A stretch of DNA of 64,000 nucleotides. Source: Oscillatoria princeps RMCB-10. Its GTDB lineage: Bacteria > Cyanobacteriota > Cyanobacteriia > Cyanobacteriales > Oscillatoriaceae. Positions within the stretch are counted from its first letter, which is position 1. Each line of letters starts with the position of its first letter. The stretch is from assembly GCA_019359235.1 (NCBI GenBank), contig JAHHHT010000022.1, positions 62,001-126,000 on the forward strand, given 5' to 3'. The translations under genes were made by a program, and so were the position numbers. This document shows positions 1-8,947 of the stretch, one piece after another. Under the pieces are notes generated by a model that saw nothing but the letters and a program-made list of their open reading frames with translations, made no database searches and was not told where the DNA came from.

Positions 1-1503
1 GATATACTCCTTCCAGGTGACTTCGGCTTCTATCCAGTCCGGAGTGTGCTTGACACCGGCTGGCTGGCGTGCCGGCAGTTTTTCACTCTGGGCTGGGGCG
101 TACCGCACCGGCTCGCCGGCATCCTTGGCGGTGGAAGGCAAAAATTTCTGCACCGATTGCCGGTAGCGCCCGACTGGGTGGCCTGCGGCTCGCCCCGCCG
201 GCACGCCTTCCGGCGAGTGCGGCACAGCTGTTGCCGGTGCTTGCTGTCCGAAAATATCGCTGCCGGTGAGCCACAAGTCCGCTTCGGCGTCGGAAGCTTG
301 ACTCAGCTGAGACGCCGGCGCGTCCGCCGCTCGCCCGCTCAATTGCTCGCCCCGCTCTCCAAAAAAGTAATTGATGGCTGAGCGAATCAGCGCTTGCATG
401 CTGTTCCCCTCCGCCGTCTCTCGGAGTTCCGGCGGTTTTGAATGTGCCGGTGAGTCGGTCACCAGAGCGATGAAAGGCTTTTGCGCTCGCTGCAGCAGTT
501 CGGAACTCCCCTCCGCTACCGCAGTGGTTATGGCGGACATGGCGGGCAGGCTCAGCGCTGCCATCACCGTTACCGTGCGCTCTAAGACTGCTAGCGCCCC
601 TGCCGGGATCAGATTCTGGATTTTGATGGGCGGCTCCCACTTCTTGACAAGTCGCGGCAGGGGGTGTATAATGTCACCCCCCATATACGACTTGGGGGAT
701 TGGCCGCTGGGGAGGGGAGCCGGGATTGGGGGATTTGGGGATTGAGAATTTTCCTGAGCCGCTGTTTGTTGGGGTTCTGGCTGGCTGGGCTGCCAAACGA
801 GGCTCGATTGCCCCAAGCGGTTGAGCGCAGCTGCTATGGGGTTGGTTTGTATCCAAGCCATGACATTGGCAAACAGGCGCGCCGGCGCGACTGGATTGGC
901 TTGCGCAGCCGCTGGCGCAGCGGGCGGGGCGGCGAGCCTGCGAATCCGCCAGTAGTCATCCACTTCCCTGCTGATTTGCTGATCCAGGAAAAGCTGTTGC
1001 TGCGGGGTGAGGATGTTTGCAATTTGGTTTTGACCGGCGACCAGTACCAGGGTTTGTGTCGCTAGCAGGGTGGCGAATCCCCGGATGGCAGCACTGTTAG
1101 CGCCCCCAACTTTTGCCGGTTGCGCCAGTGCCGGTGTTGCTTCTGTCGGGCTCGGGCTGTCTTCCGACGGAAACTCCTTGACAAAACTCTCTGGCAGTGA
1201 TAAACTTCGTGCTGCTTCCAGCACTCGCATCAGGGGAGTGTCAGCTGCGAGCTGCTGTGGTGACTGAACCCGAGACTCCGACTGGGGTTGCGGTGACGGC
1301 GACTCACCGGGTAGCAGGTTTTTGCTGGCAAGTCGGGCTGCTTCAAACAGTGCGTAAAACGGATATAGGAATATTTGCGCACTCCAAGTTGTGGCGACTT
1401 TGACGTGCCGCAAGGCGCGGGCGCACTCGTCAGCAAACCGGCGGGTTTGCTGGTTTATCAGGTTAAATACTCTGCTTTGATAGCGACCAGAAGAACCGGA
1501 CAT
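1..1503 (-). CDS. Conserved cyanobacterial protein of unknown function (3' end outside window)
   Basis: An ATG at 1503 opens a frame that stays open for 501 codons to the left window edge, so the C-terminus is missing. The protein begins MSGSSGRYQSRVFNLINQ. It has a moderately hydrophobic, possibly amphipathic N-terminal third, proline- and glutamine-rich linkers around codons 240-275, and a last visible stretch containing TPDWIEAEVTW. That ending resembles the aromatic C-terminal part of a large cyanobacterial hypothetical family I recall, but no function is known to me. No enzyme motif is visible. It is transcribed divergently from the mannosidase gene, with 56 bases between the two starts. 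The uninterrupted frame, normal codon use and clear start make it a real gene; the family assignment is from memory. Confidence 0.8.
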   Translation of the reverse strand, partial: MSGSSGRYQSRVFNLINQQTRRFADECARALRHVKVATTWSAQIFLYPFYALFEAARLASKNLLPGESPSPQPQSESRVQSPQQLAADTPLMRVLEAARSLSLPESFVKEFPSEDSPSPTEATPALAQPAKVGGANSAAIRGFATLLATQTLVLVAGQNQIANILTPQQQLFLDQQISREVDDYWRIRRLAAPPAAPAAAQANPVAPARLFANVMAWIQTNPIAAALNRLGQSSLVWQPSQPEPQQTAAQENSQSPNPPIPAPLPSGQSPKSYMGGDIIHPLPRLVKKWEPPIKIQNLIPAGALAVLERTVTVMAALSLPAMSAITTAVAEGSSELLQRAQKPFIALVTDSPAHSKPPELRETAEGNSMQALIRSAINYFFGERGEQLSGRAADAPASQLSQASDAEADLWLTGSDIFGQQAPATAVPHSPEGVPAGRAAGHPVGRYRQSVQKFLPSTAKDAGEPVRYAPAQSEKLPARQPAGVKHTPDWIEAEVTWKEYI

Positions 1504-1559
1504 ATCTTTTAGACGCGACAGGCTGCCATCTCTATTTTCTGCTATAAGGGGCGTAAATT

Positions 1560-4500
1560 GTGAGTGACTCTGAAATTTCTGAATCGATTGACAGGTTGCG
1601 CCGGCTGACTCGGTTTAATGTCCAAGACGGCTGGCGGTATTGCTTGGCAGATTTGCCGGTGGCTGAGGTGTTCGCCACATCTGTGCAGCACTCGCCTGTT
1701 GCCGGGCTTAATGCTAAAGGTTACATCATCTGGCCCGCTGGCCGTCAAGTGCTCTGGCTTTTTCAGCGCCTGACTGTTCCCCACGACTCGCACGGCTATC
1801 CTTTACAAGGATTAACCATGCGGCTGTCGCTGAGTTGGTGGGCTGAAGACGCCCGCGTTTTCGTCAATGGCGAGCTAGTCCTGACGGGAGATTTGTTTGA
1901 TTCCTCATCGAGACTGCTGCTGGCCTGCGAGGCCAGCCCGGGCGAAGAGTTTGCGGTGGCTTTGCGGCTGGTGAGCCCCGGACACGATGCCGGCGCTTTG
2001 GTGCGCTCCCTCTGTCTGTATGAAGCTCCCGATCTCAACTGTCTCGATCCCGGTTTTGTCGCTGATGAATTAGAGGTCTTGCAGGAGTGGGGTTTGACAA
2101 ATTCCCAATATCCCCCCACTGATATCGTATCCTCTGCGCGTCAAACTGTCAAGGGGGAAACGATAAAATCTCAAATCGATTTAATTGACTGGGCAGCGCT
2201 GCCGGACCGGCAGCAGTTTGACGCTTCTCTGTCTCGGATGCGGCAAAAGATTCTGGAGGTTTTGGAACCGCAGATGAGCGCAGATGAGCGCGGATGTGCG
2301 GGAGATGAAAGGATCGGTATTTATGCGCGTGCGTCTGCGGTTGACTGTTACAAAATTTGGCTGTTGGGGCACGCTCATTTGGATTTGGCGTGGCTGTGGC
2401 CGGTGAGTGAAACCTGGTCAGCGGCGCAGCGAACTTTTGAATCGGCTTTGGGGCTGCAGAAAGATTTTCCAGACCTGATTTTTTGCCACTCGACACCGGC
2501 ACTCTACGCTTGGGTTGAAGAAAACCGCCCTGACTTGTTTGCGGCGATTCAGGAGCGGGTAGCCGCCGGCAAGTGGGAAGTGGTGGGCGGAATGTGGGTG
2601 GAGCCGGATTTAATTCTGGTTGACGGCGAGTCGATTGTGCGGCAAGTTCTGTACGGACAGCGCTACGCGCGAGAAAAATTCGGTCAGGTGATGCCGGTGG
2701 TCTGGGTTCCCGACAGTTTTGGGTTCTGCTGGCAGCTGCCTCAAATTCTCAAGCAGGGCGGGGTAGAATATTTCGTGACTCAAAAGTTGCGCTGGAATGA
2801 CACGACGAAGTTTCCCTATGGGGCTTTTTGGTGGGAAGCGCCGGATGGCAGTCAGATATTCAGTCTGATGTCGGCTTTGATTGGGGAAAGTATTGAGCCG
2901 GTGAAAATGGCTAAGTATTCCTGTGAGTGGGAAAGGCAAACGGGTTTGAAAGACGCGCTCTGGTTGCCGGGAGTTGGCGATCACGGCGGCGGACCGGCAC
3001 GCGACATGTTGGAAATCGCCCAGCGGTGGGAGCAGTCTCCGTTTTTCCCGCGTTTGGAGTTTACAACGGCTGTGGATTATTTGCGTCGCGTACAGGCAAG
3101 TTTGTCTGGGGGCGCACCGGCACAGCCAACCCCACCCCCTAACCCCCTCCCCGCTAGCGGGGAGGGGGAAAAGAGGGAAAAGAGTGGGGCGATTCCCGTC
3201 TGGCGGGATGAACTGTATTTGGAATTCCACCGGGGTTGCTACACGACTCACGCTGAACAGAAGCGGTGGAACCGCCGGTGTGAGGGGTTGCTGTACCGGG
3301 CGGAACTGTTTGCCTCGCTGGCGGCTATCAGTGCCGGTGCGCCTTACCCAAAAGCTGAATTAGAAGATGCCTGGAAGAAGGTGCTGTTTAATCAATTTCA
3401 CGATATCCTTCCCGGTTCTTCGATTCCCCAAGTCTATGTCGATGCGAATCAAGCTTGGGTGGAAGTGGCACGGGTTGGCTCGCAAATCTTGCAGGGGGCG
3501 CTGAGCGCTATCGCCGCGCAAATTTCTCTGCCCCATCCGCCGCAACCGGGCGCAATTCCTGCGATTGTCTTCAATCCTCTCAACTGGAGGCGTTCAGAGG
3601 TGGTTGCAATTTCCCTGCCGGCATCCCCCCCTTTTCAAGGGGGGGTAGGGGGGGAGCCAAACTGGGCAGTTTGCGACTTGCAAGGAGAGCCGCTACCCTC
3701 CCAGCTTTCTGACAGCGGGACGCTGCTGTTTCTCGCTGCGGATATCCCGCCTGTTGGCTACTGCGTCTTCTGGCTAATCCGCCGAGAGGCTGATGATAGG
3801 GACAGGGGGGACGCCTGTCCTGCGCCGGATGCCGGTGCGGAGAAAGAGTGGGTTTTAGAGAATGAGTTTCTCCGGGTGGCTGTTGAGGGTGAAACTGGAA
3901 ATCTCCGCAGTGTTTTTGATAAGGTGAATTGCAGGGAAGTCCTGCAAGCCGGTGGAAATCAGCTGCAAGCTTTCGCAGACAGTGGCCAGTATTGGGACGC
4001 CTGGAATATTGACCCGAATTACGAACAGCACCGGCTGCCGGCACCTCAGCTGAAATCGGTGGAATGGGTGGAGCGAGGCGCTGTGCGTTCGCGCCTGCGC
4101 GTTGCGCTGCAGTTGGGCGAGTCGGAGTTGCGCCAGGATTATATTTTGGATGTGGGGCTGCCGGTGCTGAAAATTGCCACGACTGCAGACTGGAAGGAGC
4201 GTCACGTTTTGTTGAAAGCTGCTTTTCCGCTGAACTTGGAAGCGGATTTCGCGACTTATGAAATTGCCTGCGGCGCGATTCGGCGAACGACTAAACCCCA
4301 GACGCCGAGTGAGAGGGCAAAATGGGAGGTGCCGGCGCTGCGCTGGGCAGATTTGAGCGAAGAGCCCAGCCCAACTTCGGGGATGTCTTACGGGGTGAGT
4401 TTGTTGAATGATTGCAAATACGGTTACGACGCTAAGCCGAATCAGTTGCGCTTAACGCTGTTAAGAAGTCCGAGCTGGCCAGATCCAGACGCAGATCGGG

Positions 4501-4922
4501 GGTCGCACGAATTTACTTACGCCGTGTATCCTCACGCCGGCACCTGGCAATCTGCTGGCACAGTTCGCCGGGGTTACGAGTTAAATCAGCCGCTGCAGGT
4601 GATGATTCTGCCTGAGGTTTCTCGCCCCCCTGGCGCAATCGAGCTGCCGGCTGTTGGCTGCTTGTTGGATTTGTCCGCTGAGAATTTAATCTTGATGGCG
4701 TTTAAGCAGTCGGAGGACAGTCCCAATCGGTGGGTTCTCCGGTGTTATGAGTGTCACGGGGAGGAAGCGCAGCTGAGGCTGGAGAGCGATTTGGGGCTGG
4801 AAATTGAGCGGACGGTGGATTTATTGGAGCTGCCGGCATTAGCGCCGGAACCAGACGGGCATGATTGCCGAATTGCGCCTTGGAAGATTGCCAGTTTCGC
4901 GGTGGCTGCCGGTGTTGAGTGA
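1560..4922 (+). CDS. Alpha-mannosidase, glycoside hydrolase family 38
   Basis: Zinc-dependent retaining alpha-mannosidase of 1120 residues that would release mannose from glycans or storage oligosaccharides. The start is GTG, preceded by AAGGGG eight bases upstream. The GH38 zinc/active-site motif GHAHLDLAWLWP lies near residue 270. The catalytic aspartate motif VWVPDSFGF is near 384, and the conserved FHDILPGSS is near 613. The C-terminal half is the usual beta-rich GH38 region. There is no signal peptide, so it is probably cytoplasmic. The gene is unusual in containing four in-frame stretches that match repeat families found elsewhere between genes in this window: residues about 236-251, 520-545, 686-702 and 745-760. 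These add low-complexity segments such as PTPPPNPLPASGEGE between conserved blocks without breaking the frame. The specific substrate cannot be told from sequence. Confidence 0.93.
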   Translation: MSDSEISESIDRLRRLTRFNVQDGWRYCLADLPVAEVFATSVQHSPVAGLNAKGYIIWPAGRQVLWLFQRLTVPHDSHGYPLQGLTMRLSLSWWAEDARVFVNGELVLTGDLFDSSSRLLLACEASPGEEFAVALRLVSPGHDAGALVRSLCLYEAPDLNCLDPGFVADELEVLQEWGLTNSQYPPTDIVSSARQTVKGETIKSQIDLIDWAALPDRQQFDASLSRMRQKILEVLEPQMSADERGCAGDERIGIYARASAVDCYKIWLLGHAHLDLAWLWPVSETWSAAQRTFESALGLQKDFPDLIFCHSTPALYAWVEENRPDLFAAIQERVAAGKWEVVGGMWVEPDLILVDGESIVRQVLYGQRYAREKFGQVMPVVWVPDSFGFCWQLPQILKQGGVEYFVTQKLRWNDTTKFPYGAFWWEAPDGSQIFSLMSALIGESIEPVKMAKYSCEWERQTGLKDALWLPGVGDHGGGPARDMLEIAQRWEQSPFFPRLEFTTAVDYLRRVQASLSGGAPAQPTPPPNPLPASGEGEKREKSGAIPVWRDELYLEFHRGCYTTHAEQKRWNRRCEGLLYRAELFASLAAISAGAPYPKAELEDAWKKVLFNQFHDILPGSSIPQVYVDANQAWVEVARVGSQILQGALSAIAAQISLPHPPQPGAIPAIVFNPLNWRRSEVVAISLPASPPFQGGVGGEPNWAVCDLQGEPLPSQLSDSGTLLFLAADIPPVGYCVFWLIRREADDRDRGDACPAPDAGAEKEWVLENEFLRVAVEGETGNLRSVFDKVNCREVLQAGGNQLQAFADSGQYWDAWNIDPNYEQHRLPAPQLKSVEWVERGAVRSRLRVALQLGESELRQDYILDVGLPVLKIATTADWKERHVLLKAAFPLNLEADFATYEIACGAIRRTTKPQTPSERAKWEVPALRWADLSEEPSPTSGMSYGVSLLNDCKYGYDAKPNQLRLTLLRSPSWPDPDADRGSHEFTYAVYPHAGTWQSAGTVRRGYELNQPLQVMILPEVSRPPGAIELPAVGCLLDLSAENLILMAFKQSEDSPNRWVLRCYECHGEEAQLRLESDLGLEIERTVDLLELPALAPEPDGHDCRIAPWKIASFAVAAGVE

Positions 4923-4982
4923 GTCGTTTTAATAATGAACCGCTCCTCAGCCAAGGACGCCAAGAAAGAAGAAGTAATTTCC

Positions 4983-5377
4983 TCGTTCCCAGGCTCCGCC
5001 TGGGAACGCCTTTTTGGAGGCTCTGCCTCCTTCTCTCCAACCAATTACAGCAATGGACAAGGACATTGGGACAGGCAAGATGCCTGTCCTACGAGGTATA
5101 TCCGTAGGGCAGGCGAGACGCCTGCCCTCTATGTCTAATACCATCTCAAAGAAACTGGGTTTCTCAGAAGTCGCTCTCTCGCCCCGCCGCTGGGTTGCAG
5201 CCACCGGCTTGCGCCAACTCTGGCAGGGGTCAAACTGCCAGATTTCCGGTGCCGCAGCAGGTGCCGGCGCAAATCTAAAGACTTAGTTAAATTAACAGCT
5301 TTGTGGTTCAATTGCTGTAAAATAGGATACGTTTGAAAGAGAAGTAGGGTGCGTTCCCCTTGGGGAACGCACCCTAC
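4983..5377. repeat. Cluster of three dispersed palindromic repeat families
   Basis: The 490-base gap after the mannosidase is nearly all repeats. At 4983-5030 there is CGTTCCCAGGCTCCGCC followed by GGAGGCTCTGCCTCC. At 5068-5128 two palindromes of the type GGGACAGGC-n-GCCTGTCC occur in tandem. At 5344-5377 there is TAGGGTGCGTTCCC facing GGGAACGCACCCTAC. Each family recurs at other places in the window. No gene is seen in this interval. Confidence 0.85.
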
Positions 5378-5413
5378 AGACTGCTTTAAATGAGATATTC
5401 AGGGAGTTTTTTT

Positions 5414-5863
5414 GTGAGAGTTAAAACGCAAAGTTTAGCAAAAACCATCTGGAGTGTGCCGGTAGCAGCCGCACTGGCAATGAGCGGTTTGCTGGTGCCG
5501 AAGCTAGGGGAGGCGCAAGCCGCAAGCGAATTTAGAATACACTGCATGAGCCGGCTGATGTACGCTGTCGATCGCCGCCGCTCGGAGATAACCGAAATGG
5601 CAGCAAATTCCGCTTGTCAAAACGCTGCAACTGCAGAGCAAAGTGTGGCGGTAAGCGACTGCGTGAAGGAAACAATGTACAATTCTAGCAATCGCCTGCG
5701 GGATGGGATGACTGCCGGCGCAGCCGCACAGGTTTGTCAGCGAGCGACAACCAAAACGTTAAGCCAGCAAATCAGTAAATGTATGAGAGAGGTTATGTAC
5801 GACGAGCGCAGTCGCTTGCGCCAGGGTATGACTGCACAGGAAGCCGTCAGGCAGTGCGGTTGA
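5414..5863 (+). CDS. Small secreted protein with a repeated cysteine/CMREVMY-type motif
   Basis: Protein of about 149 residues, not recognised as a named family. I chose the GTG at 5414 because AGGGAG sits seven bases upstream; an in-frame ATG at 5390 has no ribosome site. The N-terminus is a typical signal peptide (basic residues, then VPVAAALAMSGLLV, then AQA-A cleavage), so export is likely. The mature part holds three imperfect repeats of about 35-40 residues, each with a cysteine and a Met-Tyr followed by an Arg-rich segment: HCMSRLMYAVDRRRSE, DCVKETMYNSSNRLRDGM and KCMREVMYDERSRLRQGM. Cysteines also lie between the repeats (SACQN, QVCQR), suggesting paired disulfides. Repeat palindromes flank the gene on both sides. 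Function unknown. Confidence 0.75.
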   Translation: MRVKTQSLAKTIWSVPVAAALAMSGLLVPKLGEAQAASEFRIHCMSRLMYAVDRRRSEITEMAANSACQNAATAEQSVAVSDCVKETMYNSSNRLRDGMTAGAAAQVCQRATTKTLSQQISKCMREVMYDERSRLRQGMTAQEAVRQCG

Positions 5864-5877
5864 GCTGTAGTTGAGCA

Positions 5878-5945
5878 GTAGGGTGCGTTCCCAGAGGGAA
5901 CGCACCCTACTGAGCTGTTAGGTTTCTTCAAGAAACCCGGTTTCT
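5878..5945. repeat. Two adjacent dispersed palindromes
   Basis: TAGGGTGCGTTCCC facing GGGAACGCACCCTAC (5878-5910) is followed by TTTCTTCAAGAAACCCGG (5921-5945). The rest of the 5864-6217 gap shows no gene. Confidence 0.8.
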
Positions 5946-6217
5946 GGCCCCCCTGTTCGGGTTAATTAGGTTAATTATGTCCACCTACTTACAACCTCTA
6001 CCGGCTGGCGTAAAGAGCTAAAGCCAAAAACAAAAAAAGCTAGCAAGTGGGTGCGCGAGATCTGCGCACAGCACCCTACAAGTCGGGTTACAACCCGAAC
6101 CAAAATGCTCTTTTGCCAAAAGTGAGACGCTCCCACCCCATTCCAAGTTCCCCACCCCTCGCAGACAGCGCTTTGCCGTTCTATAATAAAATCAGGGAAA
6201 TTCTAAGTTATACAGCC

Positions 6218-6937
6218 ATGAAACTTGAAAACTTGCTTAAATTAACCCTCACCGGCACCCTGCTAGGCGGCTTAATGCTTTCGGCAAGCTTACCCGTTAA
6301 AGCCAACCCTATAGACCCAAATGGCCTTAACAATATCCCTGAGACAGGATGGAGTTCTTGGCAGCGCTGGGACAACATGAATGCTTCAGATTTGCGGTTT
6401 GGACAGTCGAAGAAGGACACAGCTGCCCTGATGTCTCTGGAGAATTTGTGCTTTGGAGAAATTGAAACGCCCTATACAGAGAAGAAAAAGGCAGAAAATT
6501 ACTGGTACAGAATTAACTCTCAGCTGATTAATACCAGTACGGGAGAAATCCAAATCGGCTGCTGGGAAAGTGGCCGGTTCAGATCTACCGTAACCATCAC
6601 CGCCCGTCGCATGTCTCGCACAGGTGAAATGCCGCCAACCTCTGCAGAGCCTCCGAAGCCAGCGTCTCCGACAGCTGAAGTGTCTGGCGCAGAAGAGCGC
6701 TGTCGCCGAGTCCAGGCACCCGTCAAAGAAGGTCTGGCAATCCGCTCTGAACCGACCATTAACTCAGCCTGGATTGGCGGTGTGGGGAATGGAGAGACGG
6801 TCACCATCACCACTAATCCGGCAACCATTGTAACGGTCGATGGTCGCAACTGGGTGGCAATCGAATCTCCTGTAAGTGGGTGGGTTACGAACGGAAAAAT
6901 CGGTGACAAAGGCAACCTTATATTGTGCAAGCCTTAG
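6218..6937 (+). CDS. Secreted SH3b-domain protein
   Basis: Protein of 239 residues when started at the ATG at 6218, where a good signal peptide begins (MKLENLLKLTL...LSASLPVKA-NP). The reading frame is open further upstream but that part is repeat-derived and lacks a ribosome site. Residues about 30-125 form an unrecognised region with two cysteines (NLCFGEIE, QIGCWESG). A Pro/Ser/Thr linker follows, then a C-terminal bacterial SH3 domain from about residue 160, recognised by LAIRSEPTINSAWIGGV, GETVTI and GRNWVAI..SGWV. Such domains bind peptidoglycan or other envelope partners, so a periplasmic or wall-associated role is likely. The exact role is unknown. Confidence 0.8.
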   Translation: MKLENLLKLTLTGTLLGGLMLSASLPVKANPIDPNGLNNIPETGWSSWQRWDNMNASDLRFGQSKKDTAALMSLENLCFGEIETPYTEKKKAENYWYRINSQLINTSTGEIQIGCWESGRFRSTVTITARRMSRTGEMPPTSAEPPKPASPTAEVSGAEERCRRVQAPVKEGLAIRSEPTINSAWIGGVGNGETVTITTNPATIVTVDGRNWVAIESPVSGWVTNGKIGDKGNLILCKP

Positions 6938-7017
6938 TGCTGCGCCCCGTTTCGCACTCCTCTCACCGCGAGCGCCGAGGATCGTTATATCATATTAAAT
7001 GAATTCTGTCAAGGGTC

Positions 7018-7049
7018 AAAAAACAAGCCGGTGCTTTTAACCACCGGCT
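7018..7049 (-). terminator. Rho-independent terminator of psbN
   Basis: On the minus strand AGCCGGTG, an 8-base loop and CACCGGCT form a perfect 8-bp stem followed by TGTTTTTTG. It lies about 110 bases after the psbN stop. Confidence 0.8.
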
Positions 7050-7158
7050 ACCGTTTGGGGCGAATTCAGGGACTATCTCAAAAATGGCCGAGCCGCGCCA
7101 CCGGCAGCAGAAGGCCACTGCTCGTCGCAGACCGGGTGCCGGCAGCGCCGGTGCCACC

Positions 7159-7290
7159 TCAGTCCTCGTGGTCGTCAAAGGGATCGGCCAGCTGCTTGGA
7201 AGGTGGCCCAAACGAGGTGTAGATAGAGAAACCGGTGATGGCCACCAGGACGGCCCCAATCGAAATGATCAGAACTGTTGCAGATTCCAT
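7159..7290 (-). CDS. psbN: Photosystem II assembly protein PsbN
   Basis: A 43-residue single-pass membrane protein: MESATVLIISIGAVLVAITG, then FSIYTSFGPPSKQLADPFDD, then HED and a stop. This is the near-invariant PsbN sequence. The family is needed for early assembly and repair of photosystem II and is not a stable subunit. It is encoded divergently from psbH, the arrangement conserved in cyanobacteria and chloroplasts; 84 bases separate the two starts and must hold both promoters. A dedicated terminator follows on the same strand. The gene is easily missed because of its size. Confidence 0.97.
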   Translation of the reverse strand: MESATVLIISIGAVLVAITGFSIYTSFGPPSKQLADPFDDHED

Positions 7291-7374
7291 GTTGGAATTA
7301 AATTTATGAGTGCTGTTCCTTATACAATATTACAAAACATTAAAAAATCTGTCGCAACTAATCGCAGGTGACCT

Positions 7375-7578
7375 ATGGCACAACGGACTTGGCTGGGAGA
7401 CGTCCTCAGACCCCTGAACTCGGAATACGGTAAAGTCGCCCCCGGTTGGGGCACCACCATCCTCATGGGGGTGTTTATGGGGCTGTTTCTCGTCTTCTTG
7501 CTGATTATTCTGCAAATCTACAACTCCTCGCTGCTGCTTGACTCGTTCCAGGTGGATTGGAAAAGCCTAGGCAACTAG
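7375..7578 (+). CDS. psbH: Photosystem II reaction-centre protein H
   Basis: A 67-residue single-span thylakoid protein. The stromal N-terminus is [20 protein letters not shown], followed by one transmembrane helix ([19 protein letters not shown]) and a short lumenal tail. PsbH stabilises the CP47/D1 region and QB-site function. Length and sequence match the cyanobacterial form, which lacks the phosphorylated plant extension. It lies next to divergent psbN and is followed by its own terminator before tatA. Confidence 0.97.
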   Translation: MAQRTWLGDVLRPLNSEYGKVAPGWGTTILMGVFMGLFLVFLLIILQIYNSSLLLDSFQVDWKSLGN

Positions 7579-7621
7579 CCTCCTGCGCTCTCCAAACCAA
7601 GCTGGCACAATCGTGCAGCAG

Positions 7622-7644
7622 TCCCGGCTCGACCGGGATTTTTT
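7622..7644 (+). terminator. Rho-independent terminator after psbH
   Basis: TCCCGG, loop CTCGA, CCGGGA, then six T residues. It separates psbH from tatA. Confidence 0.85.
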
Positions 7645-7687
7645 GTCAGTTCTATACTAGAGCCAGAAGTCGCAGCGAGGTTGGCAC

Positions 7688-7957
7688 GTGAACATTTTTG
7701 GGATAGGCTTGCCGGAGATGGCCGTGATCCTGGTCGTGGCCCTACTGATATTTGGCCCCAAGAAATTGCCAGAAATCGGTCGCAGTCTGGGAAAGGCGAT
7801 TCGAGGCTTCCAGGAAGCTTCCAGGGACTTTGAGACCGAGATCAAGCGAGAAGTGGAGCAGCTGGAGGCGGTGAAGACCCCTCCCCCCGCTAAACCTGAG
7901 AAAATGGCTACCCCTGTCCCTGAGGAGACTGCCGCCGGCCAGTCTCAGCAGACCTAG
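7688..7957 (+). CDS. tatA: Twin-arginine translocase subunit TatA
   Basis: An 89-residue TatA/Hcf106-type protein. The start is GTG. A short N-terminal membrane helix (GLPEMAVILVVALLIFGPKK) contains the conserved FGPKKLPEIGRSLG hinge, followed by an amphipathic helix (GKAIRGFQEASRDFETEIK) and a polar Pro/Glu tail. In the family, TatA oligomers form the pore for folded proteins in the plasma or thylakoid membrane. TatA and TatB types are hard to separate in cyanobacteria, which usually have one such protein of this length. It lies between psbH and pth; no tatC is in the window. Confidence 0.93.
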   Translation: MNIFGIGLPEMAVILVVALLIFGPKKLPEIGRSLGKAIRGFQEASRDFETEIKREVEQLEAVKTPPPAKPEKMATPVPEETAAGQSQQT

Positions 7958-8058
7958 GGGCGAGTTCCCCCAAGCACGCCCGGATGCCTGGATTCGGGAT
8001 TTTACCATAAATCTAAACTCTAAAATCTCTCGCCCTGCAATCTCCAATCGCAAATCCA

Positions 8059-8697
8059 ATGACACAAGCTACGGCACCACCGGCTCTGGTGATTCCCCAG
8101 CTGATTGTAGGTCTGGGGAATCCAGAGCCAAAGTACGACCGAACCCGGCACAATATCGGCTTTGCCGCCGTTGACTCCTTGGCGCGTTCCTGGAACATTT
8201 CCCTAGCGGAAAACCGCAAATTTCAGGGGCAGTTCGGAGAAGGCGTGGGGCCAAAAGGTGATAAAATCCGCCTGCTCAAACCGCTGACCTACATGAACCT
8301 CTCCGGACAAGCCATTCGAGCGGTGACGGACTGGTACAAACTGCCGCCAGAATCCGTGCTGGTGATTTATGACGATATGGACTTGCCCTTGGGGCGGCTG
8401 CGGCTGCGGCTGTCTGGATCTGCCGGCGGTCACAATGGCATGAAGTCAACCATCGCCCACCTCGGCACCCAAAACTTTCCCCGCCTGCGCATCGGCATCG
8501 GCAAACCCAAGGAGCAAGACAGCGATTCCGCTACGGTTTCCTATGTTCTGGGAAAATTCTCGTCCGCTGAAACCCAGCTGGTGTCAGAAGTCCTGCAAAT
8601 AGTCGCTGATGCCGTGGAACTCAGCCTCAAGCAGGGGGTTGAGAAAGCTATGAATCTGTACAACAGCCGTACAGTAACGGCCACAGCAGGAGGTTAA
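8059..8697 (+). CDS. pth: Peptidyl-tRNA hydrolase
   Basis: A 212-residue Pth that cleaves peptidyl-tRNA released from stalled ribosomes. It shows the family signature LIVGLGNPEPKYDRTRHNIG, whose His is the catalytic base, then KPLTYMNLSG, the catalytic-site Asp region VIYDDMDLPLGRLRLR and the GSAGGHNGMKS loop. The N-terminal 14 residues before LIVGLGNP are a little longer than usual. It is co-oriented with tatA about 100 bases upstream. Confidence 0.96.
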   Translation: MTQATAPPALVIPQLIVGLGNPEPKYDRTRHNIGFAAVDSLARSWNISLAENRKFQGQFGEGVGPKGDKIRLLKPLTYMNLSGQAIRAVTDWYKLPPESVLVIYDDMDLPLGRLRLRLSGSAGGHNGMKSTIAHLGTQNFPRLRIGIGKPKEQDSDSATVSYVLGKFSSAETQLVSEVLQIVADAVELSLKQGVEKAMNLYNSRTVTATAGG

Positions 8698-8760
8698 ATC
8701 CGGATAATTAATTTATGATTATTCCGGCAGGGGGAGGCGGGTTTCTGGTGTTTCCAATTC

Positions 8761-8870
8761 AGAAACCCGGTTTCTCAAAAAAACCGGGTTTCTCAACCGC
8801 TGCGGCTTGCTTCCGGTGCTAGCAGCAAAAAAGAAACCAGGTCTCTCAAACAAACCCGGTGTTCTCAAAG
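8761..8870. repeat. Clustered AGAAACCCGGTTTCT palindromes
   Basis: Several full and degenerate copies of the AGAAACCCGGTTTCT motif in both orientations fill much of the 250-base gap between pth and the DUF3146 gene. A separate inverted repeat (CCGGATAAT facing ATTATTCCGG) at 8700-8727 lies just after pth. Confidence 0.8.
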
Positions 8871-8947
8871 GGTGGTGAAATATTCTAGAGTCAAGGAACT
8901 CTCCCCCTCCCCCCAGGGGAAATAGAAACTATAAAGACGGATGTTGT

